64,000 bases of DNA from Halorubrum salsamenti (lineage in GTDB: Archaea > Halobacteriota > Halobacteria > Halobacteriales > Haloferacaceae): positions 406,674-470,673 of the forward strand of contig NZ_VCNL01000003.1 in assembly GCF_007671685.1 (NCBI RefSeq). The letters run 5' to 3'. Shown here in pieces: positions 63,619-64,000 of the stretch (position 1 is its first letter; every line of letters begins with the position of its first letter). A model generated the notes under the pieces. That model saw only the letters and a list, made by a program, of their open reading frames with translations. It ran no database searches and was not told where the DNA came from. A program made the position numbers and the translations under genes.

Positions 63619-64000
63619 TTACTCCAGCCGACCCACGTCCCCGAGCACCGCGCTGGCGGTTTCGGGACCGCCCGCCCCGCGCCCGGAGATGTTGAGCCGA
63701 CCGGCGTGCGAGGTCTCGATCTGGACGATGTTCTGCGTCCCGGAGACGGCGAGCGTTCCGTTCTCGGGGACGAGCCGGGGCGCGACTCGGACCGTGTCGC
63801 CCGTCGCCTCGCCGATGAGCCGGACTGTTCGACCGTCCTCGGCGGCGAGCCGGAGCGCGGAACCGGGCACGTCGCGGATCCCCTCGACGTCGGCGTCGTC
63901 GAGCGTGAACTCCCGGGCGTCGCCCGGGTCGTCGGCCGCGCCGAACGAGAGCACGTTCGCGAGGATGACGCACTTCAGCGCCGCGTCGGTCCCGTCCACG
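63619..64000 (-). CDS. hom: Homoserine dehydrogenase, C-terminal part (runs off the window)
   Basis: The visible 126 residues match the C-terminal part of homoserine dehydrogenase: DGTDAALKCVILANVLSFGA and GTQNIVQIETSHAGRLNISG with RGAGGPETASAVLGDV at the end. The enzyme reduces aspartate semialdehyde to homoserine for Thr/Met synthesis. The gene starts beyond base 64000. Its place upstream of tuf and rpsJ is common in haloarchaea. Confidence 0.85.
   Translation of the reverse strand, partial: VDGTDAALKCVILANVLSFGAADDPGDAREFTLDDADVEGIRDVPGSALRLAAEDGRTVRLIGEATGDTVRVAPRLVPENGTLAVSGTQNIVQIETSHAGRLNISGRGAGGPETASAVLGDVGRLE

Overview
The window is about 69% G+C, codes almost wall to wall for acidic (Asp/Glu-rich) proteins, and carries archaeal housekeeping genes: EF-1alpha, uS10, aRF1, PAN, family B DNA polymerase, Mre11/Rad50, GGGP synthase, CetZ and SufCBD. 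TATA-type promoters sit 25-30 nt before many starts, so many mRNAs look leaderless. This is a haloarchaeal chromosome. The genus Halorubrum is my best guess, from style only. I see no rRNA, tRNA, CRISPR array or insertion sequence.

Layout. 1-5.9 kb: D-lactate dehydrogenase and lactate permease, tail to tail, separated by a hairpin-rich intergenic element. 5.9-8.9 kb: a thioesterase, then a two-gene operon of a HtrI-like transducer and an opsin homologue whose retinal lysine is replaced by arginine. 9-15.8 kb: small zinc-finger proteins, a UvrD-type helicase, an M24 peptidase homologue, riboflavin synthase, GGGP synthase and CetZ. 15.8-25.9 kb: a type IV pilus/type II secretion-like locus (ATPase, membrane platform, four N-terminally anchored exported proteins, one of about 1096 aa). 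26-36.5 kb: an SDR protein, a DHH phosphodiesterase, PAN, a winged-helix regulator, Mre11-Rad50 and small haloarchaeal conserved proteins. 36.6-44.3 kb: PolB, then SufC-SufB-SufD, a ferritin-like protein and a DtxR/SirR regulator. 44.3-49.4 kb: aRF1, ArgRS, a VOC protein and a sugar epimerase.

49.5-60.6 kb is the most unusual gene cluster. It holds a ferric-iron-type ABC permease and substrate-binding lipoprotein, a GMC dehydrogenase with its subunit-3 partner, a polyprenyl-phosphate sugar synthase-like GT2, a GT-C membrane glycosyltransferase, a GT75-like protein and a flippase-like membrane protein. Five perfect copies of TTTAGG-N4-CCTAAA, a DtxR/IdeR-type palindrome, lie in the short spacers in front of these genes. 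This suggests an iron-controlled uptake plus surface-glycan regulon, perhaps read by the SirR-like protein at 43.9 kb. 60.8-64 kb: a small conserved protein, a rhomboid protease, uS10, EF-1alpha and the 3' end of homoserine dehydrogenase.

Two further signals stand out. First, three intergenic sites (about 3.65, 45.7 and 54.5 kb), with a related fourth at 35.2 kb, share a conserved module with a TATA box at exactly the same distance, each just 3' of a minus-strand gene. They look like an undescribed small-RNA or repeat family. Second, the polB gene shows AT-rich, atypical codons at exactly the three catalytic motifs where archaeal PolB inteins insert, although no intein is present.
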